A stretch of DNA of 64,000 bases from Moritella yayanosii (GCF_900465055.1 NZ_LS483250.1:3286001-3350000), one strand, 5' to 3'. Positions 37,466 to 47,045 are shown, counted from the stretch's first letter. Notes: a model not told the origin generated them from the sequence alone. Translations and numbers: made by a program.

Positions 37466-38824
37466 CTAGCGTAATACCAAGAATAAATGCTGATCTCCGC
37501 GCTTGATATTAAGTGCGAGAGTGGCTTTTTCTTCAGTGAGTAATTTACGTAACTGGGCTAAATTTTTCACTTTATCCTTGTTTACACCAATAATAATATC
37601 ACCTTCCTCTAAGCCCGATGCCGCCGCGATTGAACGGGGGGCGACTTTCGCAATCAGCACGCCTTGATTGTTGTCGGCAGTGGTCAATGCTGCGCCTGCA
37701 AGTCCTGGGTGTAAGTTACTGGCATTGGCAAGTTTGTTATCTGCGGGTTTTAATGTTGCCGTTACGCGCTTTTCGGTCCCGTTGCTGACCACGCCCAACG
37801 TGATTTGTTTGTCTGGGCCTAACGAGCCTATTCGTGCTCTTAATTCGCTAAAACTACGGATATTATTGTTATTAACACTGACAATAATATCACCCGCTAT
37901 CAAGCCCGCTTCTGCTGCAGCGGAGTTTGGGGTGACTTGGTTGATGAATGCACCATATTGTATATCGATATCGAACGCTTTCGCCAAATCAGGGGTCAGT
38001 TCTTGGCCTGAAACACCTAATACGCCCCGGCGAACTTCACCATGTTCAATGATTTGCTGTACTAAATTATTGGCCATATTCGCTGGTATTGCAAAACCAA
38101 TCCCGACATTACCACCATTAGGTCCTAATATCGCCGTATTAATTCCGATCAACTCACCCCGTAAATTAAGCAAGGCGCCACCGGAGTTACCGCTATTAAT
38201 CGCCGCATCGGTTTGAATGAAATTTTCCAGGTTTTCTAATTGCAAACCAGAGCGGCCCAGGGCACTGACAATACCTGACGTCACGGTTTGACCTAAACCA
38301 AAGGGATTACCAATCGCGATAGTGAAATCACCGACGCGTAATTTATCCGAGTCGGCGAATTTAATTTCGGTTAAATTTTCTGCTTTAATTTGTAATAAGG
38401 CAATATCACTGCTTTTATCGGCACCCACAAGTTTTGCTTCATATTCATGCCCGTCTTTCAACATGACCTTGATCTCGTCAGCATCGGCAATGACATGATT
38501 ATTGGTGAGGATATAACCTTGTTCAGCATCGATGATTACGCCCGAACCCAGACCTTGGAAAGGTCGACGTTGTTGTGAACCATGGCCTTCAGGCCCAAAG
38601 AAATAGCGAAAAGCTTCAGGTATACGTTGCTGCGATACCTTGGTACCAGAAACTGAAATATTCACGACGGCAGGCGTGACTTTTTCGAGAATGGGGGCAA
38701 GACTCGGTATTGATTGTCCTGCAACAGCGAGTGGCAGTGCTGCTGTTGCAGGTAGACTGGCTAACCCTATTGCCGTGCTTAATGTTAGTGCGGTAAGCGT
38801 CGTTAAATGTGATTTTACGTTCAT
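37466..38824 (-). CDS. degQ: DegQ/DegP-family periplasmic protease
   Basis: This is an HtrA protease-chaperone of the periplasm. The 452-aa protein begins with a signal peptide (about residues 1-28, ending ATA). The catalytic triad is visible as LTNNHVIADA, SSDIALLQI and NSGNSGGALLN, followed by two PDZ domains (about 250-345 and 360-450). It has a short loop near residue 70-85 (RYFFGPEGHGSQQRRP) instead of the long Q-linker of DegP, which with the degS neighbour supports DegQ. 93 bases separate it from degS. Confidence 0.95.
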   Translation of the reverse strand: MNVKSHLTTLTALTLSTAIGLASLPATAALPLAVAGQSIPSLAPILEKVTPAVVNISVSGTKVSQQRIPEAFRYFFGPEGHGSQQRRPFQGLGSGVIIDAEQGYILTNNHVIADADEIKVMLKDGHEYEAKLVGADKSSDIALLQIKAENLTEIKFADSDKLRVGDFTIAIGNPFGLGQTVTSGIVSALGRSGLQLENLENFIQTDAAINSGNSGGALLNLRGELIGINTAILGPNGGNVGIGFAIPANMANNLVQQIIEHGEVRRGVLGVSGQELTPDLAKAFDIDIQYGAFINQVTPNSAAAEAGLIAGDIIVSVNNNNIRSFSELRARIGSLGPDKQITLGVVSNGTEKRVTATLKPADNKLANASNLHPGLAGAALTTADNNQGVLIAKVAPRSIAAASGLEEGDIIIGVNKDKVKNLAQLRKLLTEEKATLALNIKRGDQHLFLVLR

Positions 38825-38891
38825 AACTATTTAAGCCTTTGAAAATTACAAGCATAAATAGTTAGATGTAGCTAGGATATAAAAGTTCAAG

Positions 38892-39263
38892 TTATTTGTT
38901 GAGTAATCCTGAAGCCGTACTTGAGTAATCTTTAGGTTGACCTTCAAGAGGCTCTGCAGGATCGATTTCTGCTTTGGTCTGAAAGGGAATATCTTTAACG
39001 GCAACATTATCTAATAAATGTTTTGCGTTATTGGCCAAGTGCTGCTGCATTTCAACATAGGTATCAGATAATTTCATTAATAATGCTTCAGTGCTGGTGA
39101 AGTGTTCATTAACATCATGCTTGTATTGTTCAATCTCAGCTTCTTTGGCTAATAGCTTACCCTTAAACTTCCCTGTTTGATCTTTGCTATTGGTTGCCTT
39201 GGCAATAACAAAACCGATAACAATACCGAGAACCAGACTAATTAATATTTCAAGATAGGGCAT
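38892..39263 (-). CDS. zapG: ZapG (YhcB), division/envelope DUF1043 protein
   Basis: ZapG is a small inner-membrane protein with a coiled coil that links envelope growth with division. The 123 residues show an N-terminal membrane helix (YLEILISLVLGIVIGFVIA), a coiled coil (about 35-80) and the conserved HFTSTEALLMKLSDTYVEMQQHLANNA block. It is transcribed away from zapE, as in E. coli. Confidence 0.93.
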   Translation of the reverse strand: MPYLEILISLVLGIVIGFVIAKATNSKDQTGKFKGKLLAKEAEIEQYKHDVNEHFTSTEALLMKLSDTYVEMQQHLANNAKHLLDNVAVKDIPFQTKAEIDPAEPLEGQPKDYSSTASGLLNK

Positions 39264-39442
39264 AATAGACCTCGTTAAATGATAATTTCACTCACTAAAA
39301 TAGCGTGTTTCTTTTGATACTCTAATAGTAAGCACCTTTGTTTTAAAATAGTGTATTTCAAAAGAATACAACATGGTAGCATTGATTATTATTAATGCGT
39401 AGTAAACAAGATGTTAAAAACAGTAAAGGATTAGCAATTATA

Positions 39443-40555
39443 ATGACCCCAGTAGAAAAATATCAGCTTGATTTAAAGCGCCCTGATTTTCTGTTTGATG
39501 CCGCACAAGAAAATGCAGTAATGGCATTACAACGCTTGTTTGACGAATTATTAATGGTACCGGAGTTACCGGCCAAACGCGGTTTATTTGCCAAGCTAAA
39601 AAGCTTAACGACGAAGCAGACGCTGACGCAAGCTAATCCAGTTAAAGGGATTTATTTTTGGGGCGGTGTGGGAAGAGGTAAGACCTATTTAGTTGATACT
39701 TTCTACGATTGTCTGCCGTTCGAGAATAAAATCCGCATTCACTTTCACCGTTTTATGCATCGAATTCATCAAGAGCTAAAAGGTTTAACGCAGCAGAAAG
39801 ACCCACTTAAAGTGATTGCAAAAAAGCTAGCAGATGAAACACGGATTATTTGCTTCGATGAATTTTTTGTATCGGATATAACGGATGCAATGATCTTAGG
39901 CACCTTGTTTGAAGAATTATTTACCCATCAGGTCATTCTGGTGGCGACATCGAATATCATTCCAGATGAGCTTTATCGTAATGGTTTGCAACGGGCCCGA
40001 TTTTTACCTGCGATCCAGTTGATTAATCAAAATTGCGACATCATCAATGTCGATAGTGGCGTGGATTATCGCTTACGTACCTTAGAGCAAGCGGAGATCT
40101 ATCATTTTCCTTTGGACAGTACTGCACAGAAAAATCTAGACCAATATTTTCAGCTGTTATCTTGTGATCCCCGCAACTATAATCAACCAATCGAAATTGA
40201 AAATCGTCAGATACCGACATTAGCTGAAGCCGATAGCGTGTTGATGATTGATTTTAATGAGCTATGTGGCGGACCTCGTAGCCAAGTTGATTATATGGAA
40301 ATTTCGCGTATCTACCACACGGTGTTGCTGGCTAATGTAAAACAGATGGGTCCGTTAACGGGTGATGTTGCCCGTCGTTTTATTGCCATGGTCGATGAAT
40401 TTTACGAACGCAATGTCACCTTGATAATGTCAGCTGAACTAGAAATGTCGGCGTTATATACCAGTGGTTTATTAGAGTTCGAATTTCGCCGATGTTTATC
40501 ACGTTTGCAAGAAATGCAATCACATGAATATTTAGGGCGTGAACATTTACCTTAG
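39443..40555 (+). CDS. zapE: ZapE, FtsZ-associated AAA ATPase
   Basis: ZapE is a P-loop ATPase that binds FtsZ at the constricting septum and destabilises its polymers. I set the start at the ATG at 39443 (MTPVEKYQLDLKRPDF), giving 370 aa against 375 in E. coli; the upstream ORF extension to 39395 has no ribosome site, whereas AAAGGA lies 12 bases before this ATG. Motifs: Walker A GGVGRGKT, Walker B IICFDEFFVSD, sensor ATSNIIPDELY. It shares a 179-base divergent region with zapG. Confidence 0.95.
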   Translation: MTPVEKYQLDLKRPDFLFDAAQENAVMALQRLFDELLMVPELPAKRGLFAKLKSLTTKQTLTQANPVKGIYFWGGVGRGKTYLVDTFYDCLPFENKIRIHFHRFMHRIHQELKGLTQQKDPLKVIAKKLADETRIICFDEFFVSDITDAMILGTLFEELFTHQVILVATSNIIPDELYRNGLQRARFLPAIQLINQNCDIINVDSGVDYRLRTLEQAEIYHFPLDSTAQKNLDQYFQLLSCDPRNYNQPIEIENRQIPTLAEADSVLMIDFNELCGGPRSQVDYMEISRIYHTVLLANVKQMGPLTGDVARRFIAMVDEFYERNVTLIMSAELEMSALYTSGLLEFEFRRCLSRLQEMQSHEYLGREHLP

Positions 40556-40746
40556 TGGGAATTACGTTATAATTCGACTGTTTTAGCACCAAATAGGTGT
40601 TTTTTGTGTGCGTTATTTAAAAAAATACACTAACTAACGCATTTATTTATTGAGTTACGATGAGTATATAGGCTATTGTTTCGGCAGACATGAACTGACA
40701 ACGTGACGTATAGAGTGTTATTACGCCATTAAATTCATCGTAAAGG

Positions 40747-40771
40747 CTTGCTTCTAAATCCGTGAAGCAAG
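40747..40771 (+). promoter_or_regulatory. Hairpin in the coaA leader
   Basis: CTTGCTTC at 40747-40754 pairs with GAAGCAAG at 40764-40771. It lies 34 bases before the coaA ATG in a 250-base AT-rich gap after zapE. No T run follows at once, so it is more likely a leader structure than a terminator. A weak terminator-like CACC/GGTG hairpin with six T residues (40587-40605) may end zapE. Confidence 0.4.
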
Positions 40772-40805
40772 TAATTATTAGGGTGTTAAGTAGGCTTTTA
40801 GTTTA

Positions 40806-41738
40806 ATGAATTATTCACCATATCAAGTGTTTGACAGGGAATATTGGGCTGAACTGCGAGAGTCGGTACCGCTGACCTTATCGGCAATCGAATTAAAGCA
40901 GTTACAAGGTATTAATGAACGCGTTTCAATTGAAGAAGTGTGCGATATTTATCTACCTTTGTCGCGTTTGCTTAATTTATATGTCACTAATCGCATGCAG
41001 CGTCGTGTTGTCCGTGATCAGTTCTTGGGACGCGAAGTAGCTAAAGTACCCTACATTATCAGTCTTGCGGGTAGTGTTGCCGTTGGTAAAAGTACCACAG
41101 CAAGGATTTTGCAAGCCTTGTTGCAATGCTGGCGTGAGCATCCCAAAGTTGCATTAATCACCACAGATGGCTTTTTGTACCCGAATGCGTATTTAAAAGA
41201 ACATGGCATGATGAAACGTAAAGGTTTTCCTGAAAGTTATGACATTAATGCCTTAGTTAAATTTGTGGCTGACATTAAATCGGGTAATGCGCGTGTTACC
41301 GCCCCAGTCTATTCTCATTTTTCTTATGATATTGACCCTGACGACGAAGTGGTTGTTGAGCAGCCTGATATTGTGATTCTCGAAGGCTTAAATGTGCTGC
41401 AATCAGGATTAGAGTATCCGAATGATCCGCATCGTGTGTTCGTCTCTGATTTTGTTGATTTCTCTATCTATGTCGATGCTGACCTTGAAAACCTTGAAAA
41501 CTGGTATGTACAACGTTTCTTACAGTTACGAGAAAGTGCTTTTTCCGATTCGAGTTCTTATTTTCATCACTATGCTAAATTAGATGAGGATGAAGCAAAA
41601 GATGTGGCATTGAACATTTGGCGTACAATTAATGGTAAAAACTTAGTAGAAAATATCTTACCAACGCGAGAACGTGCTAACCTCATTCTTACTAAAGACC
41701 TAAATCATCAAGTGCATCAAGTTAAATTACGAAAATAA
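40806..41738 (+). CDS. coaA: CoaA, pantothenate kinase type I
   Basis: CoaA phosphorylates pantothenate, the first and feedback-controlled step of coenzyme A synthesis. The 310-residue protein has the P-loop GSVAVGKST, the [12 protein letters not shown] segment, the conserved [10 protein letters not shown], and [13 protein letters not shown] with [20 protein letters not shown], all typical for the bacterial type I enzyme that is inhibited by CoA. It stands alone between zapE and rplM. Confidence 0.97.
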   Translation: MNYSPYQVFDREYWAELRESVPLTLSAIELKQLQGINERVSIEEVCDIYLPLSRLLNLYVTNRMQRRVVRDQFLGREVAKVPYIISLAGSVAVGKSTTARILQALLQCWREHPKVALITTDGFLYPNAYLKEHGMMKRKGFPESYDINALVKFVADIKSGNARVTAPVYSHFSYDIDPDDEVVVEQPDIVILEGLNVLQSGLEYPNDPHRVFVSDFVDFSIYVDADLENLENWYVQRFLQLRESAFSDSSSYFHHYAKLDEDEAKDVALNIWRTINGKNLVENILPTRERANLILTKDLNHQVHQVKLRK

Positions 41739-41811
41739 GCTTAATTTCAGTCATTTTCTTGGCCTTATATTGATGTTTTTCGAGATTAATCTTATTTTTT
41801 TTAAAATATAG

Positions 41812-41840
41812 GTGAAATTTCGCTCATTTCTCTTTATACT
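41812..41840 (+). promoter_or_regulatory. Probable sigma-70 promoter of rplM-rpsI
   Basis: GTGAAA at 41812-41817 and TATACT at 41835-41840 are separated by 17 bases. Transcription from about 41847 would give a leader of about 140 bases containing ACAAGG/CCTTGT at 41856-41861 and 41875-41880. L13 operons in gammaproteobacteria are autoregulated through their leader; whether this leader matches is unknown. Confidence 0.55.
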
Positions 41841-41986
41841 ACGCGGTGCCCACGAACAAGGTGCTGTGGTGGTTCCTTGTCCTAATGACGCCATGTACTT
41901 ATTCGAAGGGATGAGTAAGGTATATAGTTCACGTATAGATAACTGTATGTGATAGTTTAAACAAATTTTATTGGGTTCAATATAAA

Positions 41987-42415
41987 ATGAAAACTTTTGT
42001 TGCTACACCAAGCACGATAAAACGTGAATGGTTCGTTGTTGACGCTGAAGGTAAAACTTTAGGTCGTCTTGCGACTGAAATCGCTTCTCGCTTACGTGGT
42101 AAGCACAAGCCTGAGTTCACTCCTCATGCTGATACTGGCGATTACATCATCGTTGTAAACTGTGAAAAAATCGTTGTAACTGGTAACAAAGCGAAAGGTA
42201 AAATTTACTACTCGCACACTGGTTACATTGGCGGCATTAAATCAATTAGCTTTGAAAAGCTTATTGAAAAAGCTCCAGAGCGCGTTATCCAGTCTGCGGT
42301 TAAAGGTATGTTGCCAAAAGGTCCTCTAGGCCGTGCAATGTTCCGTAAGATGAAAGTATACGCAGGTCCTGAGCACAATCATGCTGCTCAACAACCACAA
42401 GTTCTAGACATCTAA
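41987..42415 (+). CDS. rplM: 50S ribosomal protein L13
   Basis: L13 is an early-assembling protein of the large subunit. The 142-aa sequence is typical in length, opening [36 protein letters not shown], with [16 protein letters not shown] and [26 protein letters not shown] later. rpsI follows 18 bases on. Codon use is biased to A/T-ending, fast codons (CGT, GGT, GTT), as in highly expressed genes. In E. coli L13 represses its own operon. Confidence 0.99.
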   Translation: MKTFVATPSTIKREWFVVDAEGKTLGRLATEIASRLRGKHKPEFTPHADTGDYIIVVNCEKIVVTGNKAKGKIYYSHTGYIGGIKSISFEKLIEKAPERVIQSAVKGMLPKGPLGRAMFRKMKVYAGPEHNHAAQQPQVLDI

Positions 42416-42433
42416 TTTACGGAATTTAAGCAA

Positions 42434-42826
42434 ATGGCAGAAAATCAATACTACGGCACTGGTCGTCGTAAAAGTTCAACAGCTCGTGTATTCATGAAAG
42501 CTGGTACAGGTCAACTAACTATCAATAAACGTTCTTTGGAAGTTTATTTTGGTCGTGATACAGCTCGTATGGTTGTTCGTCAAGCACTAAATTTAGTTGA
42601 ACTACAAGACAAATTCGACCTAAACATCACTGTTTCTGGTGGTGGTACTACTGGTCAAGCTGGCGCAATTCGTCACGGTATCACTCGCGCACTTATGGAA
42701 TATGACGAAACTCTTCGTCCTGCTCTACGTGCTGCTGGTTTTGTTACTCGTGATGCTCGTCAAGTTGAGCGTAAGAAAGTTGGTCTTAGAAAAGCACGTA
42801 AACGTCCACAGTTCTCAAAACGTTAA
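42434..42826 (+). CDS. rpsI: 30S ribosomal protein S9
   Basis: S9 is a small-subunit protein whose C-terminal tail reaches the P-site tRNA. The 130 residues have the normal start ([16 protein letters not shown]), the core [19 protein letters not shown] and the basic tail ending PQFSKR, with the universal Lys-Arg end. It is followed by a very strong terminator. Confidence 0.99.
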   Translation: MAENQYYGTGRRKSSTARVFMKAGTGQLTINKRSLEVYFGRDTARMVVRQALNLVELQDKFDLNITVSGGGTTGQAGAIRHGITRALMEYDETLRPALRAAGFVTRDARQVERKKVGLRKARKRPQFSKR

Positions 42827-42858
42827 TTCGTTTTTTGGTGGTTCGCTTTATTGCGACG

Positions 42859-42887
42859 AAAGCCTGGCATATGCCAGGCTTTTTTTT
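42859..42887 (+). terminator. Terminator of rplM-rpsI
   Basis: AAAGCCTGGC at 42859-42868 pairs with GCCAGGCTTT at 42873-42882 around ATAT, followed by an unbroken T run to 42887. A strong classical terminator. Confidence 0.96.
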
Positions 42888-43197
42888 GTCTTTTTTTTAA
42901 TTGACGTAGTTACAGCTTTGTTAAATGTAATGCTGTTTCTGACTTGCGTAGCAGTACGTAACACAGAAAGAGAGCGACTTACTCTATTTACTGGGTCATA
43001 AGCGACAGATATTGACTTAATCAATGAAAATATATGATTAATGTCTCATTGTCCTTGTAAAAATGTAACCAATTAATTAAAATTCAACGGCATTTATGTA
43101 ACTTTTTTAGCTAATAAAAAGTTATCTTTTTTGAAATGGTATTCACTGCAAGATAATAACAATAATTTGCGCTGAGTCCGAATGGGAGAATAATTGG
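42888..43197 (+). promoter_or_regulatory. AT-rich petABC upstream region
   Basis: This stretch of 310 bases has no gene. TTGACT at 43012-43017 could serve as a -35, but the only good -10 (TATGAT at 43033) is 15 bases away. The same site belongs to a dyad TTGA-N5-TCAA (43012-43024), one base shorter than an FNR site. An AT-rich 8-bp hairpin AACTTTTT/AAAAAGTT is at 43100-43123. GGGAG stands before the petA start. Regulation by oxygen would fit petABC but is not shown. Confidence 0.4.
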
Positions 43198-43788
43198 ATG
43201 AGCAATGCGCCTGTTGATTCTGGTCGTCGTCGCTTTTTAACTGCTGCTACATGTGTAGTGGGTGGTATTGGAGCTGTCGGCGCAGCCGTACCTTTTATCA
43301 AATCTTGGAACCCGAGTGCTAAAGCTAAAGCAGCTGGTGCACCGGTTGAAGTTGATATTAGTAAAATTGAACCTGGTCAGTTAATTCGTGTTGAATGGCG
43401 AGGCAAACCTGTATGGCTTGTATCTCGTACAGAAAGCGTGTTAAAAGAACTTGAACAGCATGATGGTTCGTTACGCGATCCGGCATCTGAACAAGAACAA
43501 CAACCGAGTTACGCACAGAACAAATATCGCTCGATTAAATCAGAGTTATTGGTAGCTGTTGGTATTTGTACTCACTTAGGGTGCTCTCCAACTTATCTGC
43601 CTGATAGCTTTGGCGAACAAGTCGAAGGTGTTTCTTCTGGTTTCTTCTGTCCATGTCATGGTTCTAAATTTGATATGGCTGGTCGTGTATTCCAAGGTGT
43701 ACCTGCACCGTTGAATCTAGTCATACCACCGCATTATTATATTGATAAAACGACGATTCTAATCGGTGTAGATAAGGGAGCTGCCTAA
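43198..43788 (+). CDS. petA: PetA, Rieske iron-sulfur subunit of cytochrome bc1
   Basis: This is the Rieske 2Fe-2S protein of the ubiquinol-cytochrome c reductase. The 196-aa product has a Tat-type N-terminus (GRRRFLTAATCVVGGIGAVGAAVPF) that also anchors it in the membrane, and the two cluster-binding boxes CTHLGC and CPCHGS. The first gene of petABC; its stop overlaps the petB ATG by one base. Presence of bc1 indicates aerobic respiration through a cytochrome c branch. Confidence 0.98.
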   Translation: MSNAPVDSGRRRFLTAATCVVGGIGAVGAAVPFIKSWNPSAKAKAAGAPVEVDISKIEPGQLIRVEWRGKPVWLVSRTESVLKELEQHDGSLRDPASEQEQQPSYAQNKYRSIKSELLVAVGICTHLGCSPTYLPDSFGEQVEGVSSGFFCPCHGSKFDMAGRVFQGVPAPLNLVIPPHYYIDKTTILIGVDKGAA

Positions 43789-45002
43789 TGCTTGGTAAAT
43801 TAGTCAATTGGATTGATGAACGTATCCCAATGACGGATACGTGGAATAAACACGCTGGTCAATATCCAGCGCCGAAAAACTTTAACTTCTGGTACTACTT
43901 TGGCATTTTAGCTACGGTAGTGTTTGTCAATCAGATCCTAACGGGTATCTGGTTAACGATGAATTATAACCCATCTGGCGACGGTGCTTTTGCGTCAATT
44001 GAATACATCATGCGTGATGTTGAATTTGGCTGGTTGTTACGTTATATGCATTCAACAGGTGCTTCCGCATTCTTTGTGGTGGTGTATCTGCATATGTTCC
44101 GTGGTCTGATGTATGGTTCATACCAGAAACCACGTGAATTATTGTGGGTCTTTGGTTGCTTACTCTTCCTTGCCTTAATGGCGGAAGCTTTCATGGGTTA
44201 TTTATTGCCATGGGGTCAAATGTCATTCTGGGGTGCTCAGGTTATTATCTCGTTATTTGGTGCGATCCCAATTATTGGTGATGACTTAACACTTTGGATC
44301 CGTGGTGATTATGTGATCTCGGGTGCGACATTAAACCGTTTCTTTGCATTACACGTAATTGCTGTGCCATTAGTACTTGTGGTACTGGTGTTCTTACACA
44401 TAGTAGCGCTGCATCATGTGGGTTCAAATAACCCTGACGGTATTGAGATCAAAGAAAATATAGATGAAAATGGTTGGCCTAAAGACGCTATTCCATTCCA
44501 CCCTTACTACTCAGTGCACGATGCTGTTGCGGTCGTGGTGATGCTTATCTTATGTAGTATTGTGATCTTCTTTATGCCTGAAGGTGGTGGTTATTTCTTA
44601 GAAGCGCCCAACTTCGAAGCGGCAAACCCATTGAAAACACCAGATCATATTGCGCCAGTGTGGTACTTCACTCCGTTTTACGCCATTTTACGTGCGGTGC
44701 CGGACAAGCTGGGTGGCGTGATCATGATGGGCCTCTCTATTTTGATGCTATTCTTAGTGCCTTGGATCGATCGCGGTAAAGTGAAATCAATCCGTTATCG
44801 TAGTATTTGGCATAAACTTAATTTATCTCAGTTTGTTATTTGTTTCATTATTCTGGGCGTATTAGGGACATTAGCACCAACACCTGGTCGTACATTATTG
44901 TCGCAAATCACCACATTAGGTTACTTTGGTTATTTCGCTCTGCTGTGGTTCTACAGTAAGAATGAAACCACTAAACCTTTACCAAAAAGGGTGACAATGT
45001 AA
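43788..45002 (+). CDS. petB: PetB, cytochrome b subunit of bc1
   Basis: Cytochrome b carries the two b hemes and the quinone sites of the bc1 complex. The 404 residues show the bis-histidine ligands in helices B and D (YMHSTGASAFFVVVYLHMFRG and FFALHVIAVPLVLVVLVFLHI), the PEWY-type Qo loop as PVWYFTPFYAILRAVPDK, and eight membrane helices. PVWY instead of PEWY is common in gammaproteobacteria and affects the Qo site glutamate. It overlaps petC by one base. Confidence 0.97.
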   Translation: MLGKLVNWIDERIPMTDTWNKHAGQYPAPKNFNFWYYFGILATVVFVNQILTGIWLTMNYNPSGDGAFASIEYIMRDVEFGWLLRYMHSTGASAFFVVVYLHMFRGLMYGSYQKPRELLWVFGCLLFLALMAEAFMGYLLPWGQMSFWGAQVIISLFGAIPIIGDDLTLWIRGDYVISGATLNRFFALHVIAVPLVLVVLVFLHIVALHHVGSNNPDGIEIKENIDENGWPKDAIPFHPYYSVHDAVAVVVMLILCSIVIFFMPEGGGYFLEAPNFEAANPLKTPDHIAPVWYFTPFYAILRAVPDKLGGVIMMGLSILMLFLVPWIDRGKVKSIRYRSIWHKLNLSQFVICFIILGVLGTLAPTPGRTLLSQITTLGYFGYFALLWFYSKNETTKPLPKRVTM

Positions 45003-45802
45003 TGAAAAAATTATTTATCGCGTTACTTACCCTATTGCCTATGGCTGCCTTTGCAGCTGGTAATGCTGTACATTTAGATGAAGCCAATTATGATTTAAGA
45101 GACAAAGCATCACTGCAAAATGGTGCTAAAATCTTCATGAATTATTGTTCTACGTGTCACTCTACGCAATATCAACGTTATTCACGTGTTGCCGACGATC
45201 TGGGTATCGATCGTGATGTAATGTCTGAAAATTTGGTATTTACCGGGGTGAAAGTTGGCTCATTAATGTTAACGGCGATGCCTGCTGAAAGTGGTGCTAA
45301 ATGGTTTGGTGCGACCCCACCGGACCTCACACTTGAAGCGCGTTTACGTGGTGCAGATTGGGTTTATACTTACCTGCGTTCTTTCTATATTGACGAAACT
45401 CGCCCATTTGGTGTGAATAATTTGGTATTCCCAAGTGTCGGTATGCCGCATGTACTTGAAGAACTACAAGGTACAGCGCGTCTTTTAGAAATAAAACATA
45501 ACGAAGAAGAGCTAGATCTGCCGGAAGGTGCTAGAATTGTTAAAGAAACCGCAGTTGTTGACGCTAATGGTGTTGCAACAGGTGAAATTCTGACTAGCTA
45601 CCTAAGTCCCGATGGAAACGGTGAGTTATCAGCAGAAGAGTTTGATGAAGCAATGCTAGACTTGGTAAACTTCTTAGTTTACTCAGCAGAGCCAAATCAG
45701 CTTGAACGTCAAGAAATGGGCTTCTGGGTTATTGGATTCTTACTTATTCTACTTGTATTTACTTGGTTCCTGAACCGCGAATACTGGCGTGATATCCACT
45801 AA
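45002..45802 (+). CDS. petC: PetC, cytochrome c1 of bc1
   Basis: Cytochrome c1 accepts electrons from the Rieske protein. The 266-aa product has a signal peptide (ALLTLLPMAAFAAG), the heme-binding CSTCH, a Met ligand region (FPSVGMPHVLEELQG), and a C-terminal anchor helix (about 240-257, GFWVIGFLLILLVFTWFL). The segment SPDGNGELSAEEFDEAM, before the anchor, resembles the conserved MSxEEYDxxVxDLV block of other c1 proteins rather than a true EF hand. It ends the petABC operon. Confidence 0.97.
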   Translation: MKKLFIALLTLLPMAAFAAGNAVHLDEANYDLRDKASLQNGAKIFMNYCSTCHSTQYQRYSRVADDLGIDRDVMSENLVFTGVKVGSLMLTAMPAESGAKWFGATPPDLTLEARLRGADWVYTYLRSFYIDETRPFGVNNLVFPSVGMPHVLEELQGTARLLEIKHNEEELDLPEGARIVKETAVVDANGVATGEILTSYLSPDGNGELSAEEFDEAMLDLVNFLVYSAEPNQLERQEMGFWVIGFLLILLVFTWFLNREYWRDIH

Positions 45803-45856
45803 TCACTGATATGTTGCCGCATTACTTGTAACAGTGCTGGTAAAAGAATTACGTAC

Positions 45857-45894
45857 CGCCAATGCTAGTTTAGGCTATCATTGGCGTTTGTGTT
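45857..45894 (+). terminator. Hairpin between petC and sspA, possible attenuator
   Basis: CGCCAATG at 45857-45864 pairs with CATTGGCG at 45879-45886, extended after a mismatch by TAG/CTA, then T-rich TTTGTGTTT. It lies 20 bases before the sspA ribosome site. It may partly end the pet transcript while letting some read through into sspAB. Confidence 0.6.
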
Positions 45895-45914
45895 TACAAT
45901 TTATTGGAGGTGGC

Positions 45915-46550
45915 ATGGCATTAGCTGCTAATAAACGTTCAGTTATGGTGTTATATTCGGAGCCGACTGATCTATATAGTCATCAAGTCCGAATCGTTTT
46001 AGCTGAAAAAGGCGTAAGTGTTGATATTCATCAGGTTGATCGTAATAACCTACCTGAAGATTTAATTGATTTAAATCCTTACCAAACAGTACCGACATTA
46101 ATCGACCGTGAACTAACATTATATAACTCGCGTATCATCATGGAATATCTGGATGAGCGTTTTCCGCATCCACCTTTGATGCCGGTTTACCCTGTTTCAC
46201 GTGGTAGTAGCCGTCTAATGATGCACCGTATCGAAAACGATTGGTATTCATTAGTAACTAAGATCATGAAAGGCTCTGTTGAAGAAGCTGCTGTAGCGCG
46301 TAAGCAATTGCAAGAAGCATTAATGAGTATCAGCCCTATTTTTGCTGAATACCCATACTTCATGAGTGAAGAATTCAGCTTAGTAGATTGCTACATGGCA
46401 CCGTTATTATGGCGTTTACCAGAACTAGGTATTGATCTTCCAGGCCAAGCTGCAAGTGAGTTAAAGAACTATATGCTACGAGTATTTGATCGTGAATCAT
46501 TCCAAGCATCTTTAACTGAACAAGAACGTGAAATGAGAATGTTAATGTAA
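45915..46550 (+). CDS. sspA: SspA, stringent starvation protein A
   Basis: SspA is a glutathione-S-transferase-fold protein that binds RNA polymerase and helps stationary-phase and acid-stress gene expression. I use the ATG at 45915 (MALAANKRSVMVLYSEPTDLYSHQVRIVL) because GGAGG lies just five bases before it; an in-frame ORF extends upstream but is not family-like. The result, 211 aa, fits 212 in E. coli. The surface-pocket motif PHPPLMPVYPVSRG, needed for RNA polymerase binding in E. coli (PHP), is present. Confidence 0.96.
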   Translation: MALAANKRSVMVLYSEPTDLYSHQVRIVLAEKGVSVDIHQVDRNNLPEDLIDLNPYQTVPTLIDRELTLYNSRIIMEYLDERFPHPPLMPVYPVSRGSSRLMMHRIENDWYSLVTKIMKGSVEEAAVARKQLQEALMSISPIFAEYPYFMSEEFSLVDCYMAPLLWRLPELGIDLPGQAASELKNYMLRVFDRESFQASLTEQEREMRMLM

Positions 46551-46553
46551 TTT

Positions 46554-47045
46554 ATGGATAAAATGACCCCAATTCGTCCCTATTTATTACGTAGCCACTA
46601 TGAGTGGTTACTTGATAATGACTTAACACCGCACATTGTTGTTGATGCGCATATTGCTGGTGTTTACGTGCCACAACAGTTTGTTCAAGATGGCCAGATC
46701 GTGTTGAACATTGCGCCTAGCGCTGTGGTTGCTTTTGAGTTAAACAATACTGCTTTGAGCTTTAATGCTCGTTTCGGTGGCGTACCTTTTGATGTTTATG
46801 TACCAATTGCAGCGATCACTGCTATCTATGCGCGTGAGAACGGTGCTGGTAGTATGTTTGAACCAGAGCAAGCATATCTCGATCAAGCTGAACAAGATAG
46901 CGCTGAAGTGGCTGTTGAGCCAAGTGAAGAGAAAAGCAAGCCTGCGTTGGTCAGTGCGCCTGCTGTTAGCTCTGAAAGTCAGAGTGACACGCCAGAACGT
47001 CCAAAACCAACGAAAGGTAAACCCGCTTTACGGGTCATTAAGTAA
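46554..47045 (+). CDS. sspB: SspB, ClpXP specificity adaptor
   Basis: SspB binds the ssrA tag of stalled-translation products and delivers them to ClpXP. The 163-residue protein has the folded domain (RPYLLRSHYEWLLDNDLTPHIVVDA, FNARFGGVPFDVYVPIAAITAIYARENGAG) then a flexible acidic linker and the ClpX-binding tail PALRVIK at its very end. It starts three bases after sspA. A second ATG three codons in is also possible. Confidence 0.97.
   Translation: MDKMTPIRPYLLRSHYEWLLDNDLTPHIVVDAHIAGVYVPQQFVQDGQIVLNIAPSAVVAFELNNTALSFNARFGGVPFDVYVPIAAITAIYARENGAGSMFEPEQAYLDQAEQDSAEVAVEPSEEKSKPALVSAPAVSSESQSDTPERPKPTKGKPALRVIK

Noticed and set aside
37668-38216. 182-codon open frame opposite degQ
   Set aside because: Mirror frame of the protease and PDZ domains; composition is not protein-like.
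43012-43024. FNR box before petABC
   Set aside because: The half-sites TTGA and TCAA are five bases apart, not six, so it does not match the FNR consensus.
45648-45700. EF hand in cytochrome c1
   Set aside because: The segment matches a block conserved in cytochrome c1 proteins and lacks a full calcium-loop pattern.
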